Shown here piece by piece: positions 5,954-8,668 of a stretch of 8,668 nt of DNA. Both the position numbers and the translations under genes were made by a program. How positions within the stretch are numbered: position 1 is the first letter of the stretch; the number at the start of each line of letters is the position of its first letter. Source of the stretch: Chloroflexota bacterium. GTDB taxonomy: Bacteria; Chloroflexota; Dehalococcoidia; SZUA-161; SpSt-899. Below the pieces are notes generated by a model, which was given only the letters and a program-made list of their open reading frames with translations, was not told where the DNA came from and did no database searches. Location of the stretch: positions 1 to 8,668 of the forward strand of contig QLUL01000036.1 in assembly GCA_018725425.1 (NCBI GenBank). Direction: 5' to 3'.

Positions 5954-6084
5954 GTAACTACTCACCCGTCATGCGTTCGTGGTGAGCGTTCGGCTGAGCG
6001 TTCGACGAGCTCACGCCGAAGCCTTGTCGAACCATCATGCACAGCCCTTCGACAGGCTCAGGGCGAACGGGGACGTGTAGTTAC
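5954..6084. repeat. REP-like palindromic element between holA and ychF
   Basis: The ends are an 8-bp inverted pair, GTAACTAC (5954-5961) and GTAGTTAC (6077-6084). Inside is a strong hairpin: TTCGGCTGAGC (5989-5999) pairs with GCTCA-C-GCCGAA (6009-6020), 11 bp with one bulge. Two further motifs follow, CTTGTCGAACCA and CCTTCGACAGGCTCAGGGCG. The latter wording is familiar to me as a dispersed intergenic repeat in many bacterial genomes. It fills the intergenic gap and encodes nothing. Confidence 0.7.
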
Positions 6085-6096
6085 ATTGCTGCTACA

Positions 6097-6105
6097 ATTA
6101 TACCA
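6097..6105 (-). promoter_or_regulatory. Candidate holA promoter -10 (extended)
   Basis: On the minus strand TGGTATAAT (6097-6105) is a perfect extended -10 pointing toward holA, the mirror image of the box at 5932-5940. No good -35 is seen at 17 nt. If used, holA would have a leader of about 195 nt that is antisense to the ychF leader. Confidence 0.35.
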
Positions 6106-6118
6106 CAGTGAAGTGGAG

Positions 6119-7219
6119 ATGGAACTCGGCATCCTCGGACTTCCCAAGAGCGGGAAGACGACGGTCTTCAATGCGCTGACTAGGGGCAAGGCGGAAGTGG
6201 CTGCCTATTCTACGGGCGGGACGGGCCCGAACGTCGGGGTGGTGAAGGTGCCTGACCCGAGGTTGGAAAACCTCGCCGCGATTCTCAAGCCTGAGCGTAT
6301 CGTTCCCGCCGAGGTGAGGTATCTCGATGTCGGAGCTTCTCCCAAAGGATTTGGCCGGAGAGAGGGGTTGGGGGGGGAGTTCCTGGCTCAGCTCAGCAAG
6401 GTAGACGCTCTCATCTACGTGATTCGAGCCTTCTCCGATGAGCGCATCCCGCATGTCGAGAGCAGCATAGAGCCTGAACGAGATGTAGGCATCCTTGATC
6501 TTGAGCTAGCCTTCTCCGACCTATCCATCATTGAAAGGCGATTGGAGAGGCTGCGAGTTTCCCTGAAGGCAGCTAAAGCGGCGGAACGGGAGTTAGCCAT
6601 CAAGGAGCAATCCCTGCTGGATAGGATAAAATCAGCTCTGGGCGATAATGTGCCCCTTAGAGAACAGGGTCTGAGCGAGTACGAGTGTAAGGCGATCCAG
6701 AGCTTTCAGTTTCTCACCGCTAAACCATTGCTGTTGCTGTTCAATATCGGGGAAGAACAACTGGGCGAGAGGCAATCCCTGGAGGAGCGATTCCGCTCGA
6801 GGTACAGGCGACCTCACTCCGAGGTAGCGGTGCTATGCGGCAAGCTGGAGATGGAGCTTGGCCAACTGAGTAATAATGAGGCCATGGCGTTTCGCTCCTC
6901 GATGGAGCTAAGCCAGAGCGGGCTGGATCGAGCCATAAGGCTCTCCTATGGACTTTTGGGGCTCGTTTCGTTTTTCTCTATCGCCTCCGATGAAGTAAAG
7001 GCCTGGACGGTTTCGAGTGGAACCACCATTCAGAAAGCGGCGGGCAAGATACATTCGGACATGGAACGAGGCTTCATCCGGGCAGAGGTTGTCGGACACG
7101 ACGATCTGGTGAAGTGTGGCAGCATTGCTGAGGCTCGTCACAAAGGTCTGCTCCGGCTCGAAGGCAAGAACTATACGGTGCAGGATGGTGATGTGGTTAC
7201 CATCTTATTTAACATATAA
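6119..7219 (+). CDS. ychF: YchF/OLA1-type P-loop NTPase with C-terminal TGS domain, divergent
   Basis: YchF proteins are Obg-related, ATP-preferring NTPases that associate with ribosomes. The 366 aa match the family length (about 363). G1 is GLPKSGKT (7-14), followed by PNVGVVKVPDPRLENLA (38-53), EGLGGEFLAQLSKVDALIYV (82-101) and the G4-like N209-I-G-E212, the NxxE form that favours ATP over GTP. The C-terminal TGS/DUF933 domain (about 284-366) is well conserved: VKAWTVSSGTTIQKAAGKIH, then SDMERGFIRAEV, EGKNYTVQDGDVV and FNI. Two core motifs deviate: canonical NVGKS reads KSGKT, and the DIAG of G3 reads DVGA (70-73). The ATG at 6119 gives the usual short N-terminus; upstream TTG (6086) and GTG (6113) are possible but would extend the family start. 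Its TAA stop lies at the edge of a palindromic element. Confidence 0.88.
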   Translation: MELGILGLPKSGKTTVFNALTRGKAEVAAYSTGGTGPNVGVVKVPDPRLENLAAILKPERIVPAEVRYLDVGASPKGFGRREGLGGEFLAQLSKVDALIYVIRAFSDERIPHVESSIEPERDVGILDLELAFSDLSIIERRLERLRVSLKAAKAAERELAIKEQSLLDRIKSALGDNVPLREQGLSEYECKAIQSFQFLTAKPLLLLFNIGEEQLGERQSLEERFRSRYRRPHSEVAVLCGKLEMELGQLSNNEAMAFRSSMELSQSGLDRAIRLSYGLLGLVSFFSIASDEVKAWTVSSGTTIQKAAGKIHSDMERGFIRAEVVGHDDLVKCGSIAEARHKGLLRLEGKNYTVQDGDVVTILFNI

Positions 7220-7307
7220 TATGAGGCTCTTGCAAAAATCCGTTGGCCGAAGCTGAGATAACGCAACTGCCAGCTTCAGAGAATCCCTTTTTGCAAGAGG
7301 CTCATAT
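7219..7307. mobile_element. MITE-like palindromic element A, 89 bp
   Basis: A 20-bp arm (ATATGAGGCTCTTGCAAAAA, 7219-7238) is repeated inverted at 7288-7307 with one mismatch. A second inner pair, GAAGCTG/CAGCTTC (7249-7255, 7271-7277), extends the fold. ATAAT occurs directly at 7216-7220 and 7306-7310 and may be a target duplication. The arm wording (GAGGCTCTTGCAAAAA) resembles IS termini. No coding capacity. It sits on the ychF stop codon (7217-7219) and may also act as an RNA hairpin ending that transcript, though no T-run follows. Confidence 0.65.
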
Positions 7308-7311
7308 AATA

Positions 7312-7458
7312 GGCATATCTACATGACTCCAGTTAGCCAAATCTTGTGGGATTAGGCCCCAGATTGGTGGCATTTTAGGCAATTTTCCGCCAAAGTGGAC
7401 ACCTTTTGACAACGAAAACTGCGCATGCATCACACTACTGGAGTCAAGTGCATATGCC
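7312..7458. mobile_element. MITE-like element B, 147 bp, abutting element A
   Basis: The 22-bp arms at 7312-7333 (GGCATAT...TGACTCCAGT) and 7437-7458 match inverted at 19 of 22 positions. AATA directly flanks both sides (7308-7311, 7459-7462), a candidate 4-bp target duplication. The interior has no gene but includes CCGCCAAAGTGGACACC and a perfect TTGACA (7406-7411). That hexamer could serve as a -35 for the downstream nitroreductase, although no good -10 lies at the right spacing. Confidence 0.65.
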
Positions 7459-7481
7459 AATAATATAAAAGGAGGGCGGAA

Positions 7482-8021
7482 ATGGATCTGATGCAAGCCA
7501 TAAAGGAGCGGAGAAGCATTCGCCGGTTGAAATCGGAGCCGGTGAATAATGATCTCGTCAATACCGTGCTGGAGGCGGGTCGTTGGGCGCCATCGTGGGC
7601 CAATACCCAGTGCTGGAAATTTGTGGTAGTGCGAGACACCCTGATGAGAGGTAAGATCGCTGAGACCATCTCCCCCGGGAATCCGGCCACTGATGCCATT
7701 AAGAACGCTCCGGTGATCATCGTGGTCTGTGGTGAACTGGGGAGATCGGGCTATAAGAAGGGTGCATCGATGACCGATAAAGGCGACTGGTACATGTTCG
7801 ATACCGCTCTTGCGGCGCAGAACATGATGTTGACCGCCTACTCTTTAGGGCTGGGCACGGTGGCCATCGGGAATTTCGATGCTGCAAAGGTGGCAGAGCT
7901 ATTGGATGTACCGTCAAATGCTCGGGTGGTGCTACTGCTCCCTCTGGGTTACCCGGTCGAGGAGCCAACGGCCCCGCGGCGCAAAGAGCTATCGGAGATC
8001 GTATCTTATGACAGATACTAA
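7482..8021 (+). CDS. Nitroreductase-family FMN oxidoreductase
   Basis: A 179-aa NAD(P)H:FMN-dependent oxidoreductase of the nitroreductase fold, usually a cytoplasmic homodimer; the physiological substrate cannot be read from the sequence. Family marks are the FMN-phosphate start motif RRSIRR (10-15), the active-site loop WAPSWANTQCWKFVVV (35-50), the helix DTALAAQNMMLTAYSLGLGT (107-126) followed by VAIG, LLPLGYPVE (152-160), and the terminal PRRKELSEIV, where Arg commonly contacts FMN. The length is at the short end of the usual 170-220. The ATG at 7482 is fixed by a strong GGAGGG (7471-7476) 5 nt upstream. The gene follows two mini-elements, so its promoter may lie in element DNA. The methyltransferase gene begins 37 nt downstream with its own Shine-Dalgarno. 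Confidence 0.9.
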   Translation: MDLMQAIKERRSIRRLKSEPVNNDLVNTVLEAGRWAPSWANTQCWKFVVVRDTLMRGKIAETISPGNPATDAIKNAPVIIVVCGELGRSGYKKGASMTDKGDWYMFDTALAAQNMMLTAYSLGLGTVAIGNFDAAKVAELLDVPSNARVVLLLPLGYPVEEPTAPRRKELSEIVSYDRY

Positions 8022-8058
8022 TAAGTTATATGAAATGGCGGTTTAAGGAGAGAAACAC

Positions 8059-8668
8059 ATGACTGAGACAAATATAAATACGAAAGAAATTGGTTCAAAT
8101 ATGCAAATCGAACAAATTCCAGAGATTAACTCAATATCCGACTTGCCTAAAATAACTTCATTCATATTACCAAGAGAATTTGAATTACTGCCTAACGCCT
8201 CAGAGGTCTTTGAATTAGAATTTGCCTTCTATGAACATAAATTCCTTACTAAAGATGAAATCATTCGTAGAGGGGCATTTTTTAAAAGTGTTGATGGAAT
8301 TCCTACCTACCATTATATGATTTGCTCAAACAACAGTCCTCTCATATGGGAAGGAAGATCGGAACTAACTAAGTCATACTTCAAAGAAGGTAACTTTTCT
8401 ACAGGTTATGCCACACATGGACTTTTTCCCTACAGGGGAAAATTTCATCCGCAATTAATAAAGGGCATATTGAATATTCTAAAGATTCAACCCGGAGATG
8501 TTATTCTTGACCCTATGTGTGGAAGCGGAACGCTAAATGTGGAAGCAAGCATAATAGGAATCAAATCGATTGGTATTGAGAAAAGTCCATTTTGTGTATT
8601 GATGAGCAAGGTAAAGCATGAAGCATTAAAAGTTGACAGTACCATATTATCGTCAATACTTAGAGATG
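8059..8668 (+). CDS. DNA methyltransferase-like protein, N-terminal 203 residues (continues past window)
   Basis: The ATG at 8059 follows AAGGAG (8045-8050) at 8 nt. The reading frame stays open to the window end. A region of unclear fold (about 1-115) is followed by ATHGLFPYRGKFHPQLIKGI (118-137) and by VILDPMCGSGTLNVEASIIG (148-167). The latter is the DPxCGSGT SAM-binding motif I of amino-DNA methyltransferases, and IGIEKSPF (171-178) supplies the acidic ribose-binding residue. The FPYRGKFHPQ block before motif I is known to me from site-specific DNA methyltransferases and TRM11/UPF0020-like proteins. The catalytic (N/D/S)PPY would lie past the window, so base specificity is unknown. The gene is clearly AT-rich, with many ATA, AAA and TTA codons, unlike its neighbours, which suggests transfer. 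It could instead be an RNA methylase. Confidence 0.8.
   Translation, partial: MTETNINTKEIGSNMQIEQIPEINSISDLPKITSFILPREFELLPNASEVFELEFAFYEHKFLTKDEIIRRGAFFKSVDGIPTYHYMICSNNSPLIWEGRSELTKSYFKEGNFSTGYATHGLFPYRGKFHPQLIKGILNILKIQPGDVILDPMCGSGTLNVEASIIGIKSIGIEKSPFCVLMSKVKHEALKVDSTILSSILRD

Noticed and set aside
7406..7435. A complete promoter for the nitroreductase built on TTGACA at 7406-7411
   Set aside because: Hexamers at 16-19 nt spacing (such as ATCACA and CACACT) match TATAAT poorly, so only the -35 is credible.

Overview
This 8.7 kb window is bacterial chromosome of moderately high GC. Its housekeeping content is a QueD tail, a DUF503/YlxP protein, an MrfA/YprA-type helicase, the DNA polymerase III delta subunit (HolA), a divergent YchF-type P-loop NTPase and a nitroreductase. 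The style of these proteins, and a double CxxC zinc-ribbon protein, suggest Chloroflexota (Dehalococcoidia-like). That assignment is inference from remembered family resemblance, not a search result.

Layout: 1-236 (+) is the C-terminal part of a QueD/PTPS-family enzyme. It converges on a small AbrB-like antitoxin-type gene (303-575, -) that has its own strong extended -10 promoter. A minus-strand pair follows: DUF503 (3065-3358), then the helicase (776-3046), only 18 nt apart and probably co-transcribed. Upstream of them are three degenerate 37-nt repeats of CRISPR type (3360-3396, 3435-3471, 3945-3981). They flank a small zinc-ribbon gene (3560-3868, -). No cas gene is present.

From 4146 to 4888 there is a shrunken IS1380-like insertion sequence. 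It has perfect 13-bp terminal repeats around a transposase pseudogene and ends 2 bp from the holA stop codon. holA (4893-end to 5895, -) and ychF (6119-7219, +) are divergent. The region between them holds a REP-like hairpin element bracketed by inverted GTGGTATAAT boxes that may be face-to-face promoters. A GGGGTCA-type repeat also lies in frame inside holA.

Between ychF and the nitroreductase gene (7482-8021, +), two small palindromic MITE-like elements lie end to end, each with a candidate target duplication. The window ends inside an AT-rich gene (8059 onward, +) for a DNA methyltransferase-like protein, whose composition suggests acquisition by transfer and perhaps the edge of a restriction-modification or defence locus.

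There is no single operon logic. The window is a housekeeping backbone whose intergenic gaps have been heavily colonised by small repeats and mobile-element relics. I did not see a complete novel system. The best leads are the solo CRISPR-type repeats, the tandem mini-elements, the repeat peptide in HolA, the altered G motifs of the YchF protein, and the truncated methyltransferase locus at the right edge.
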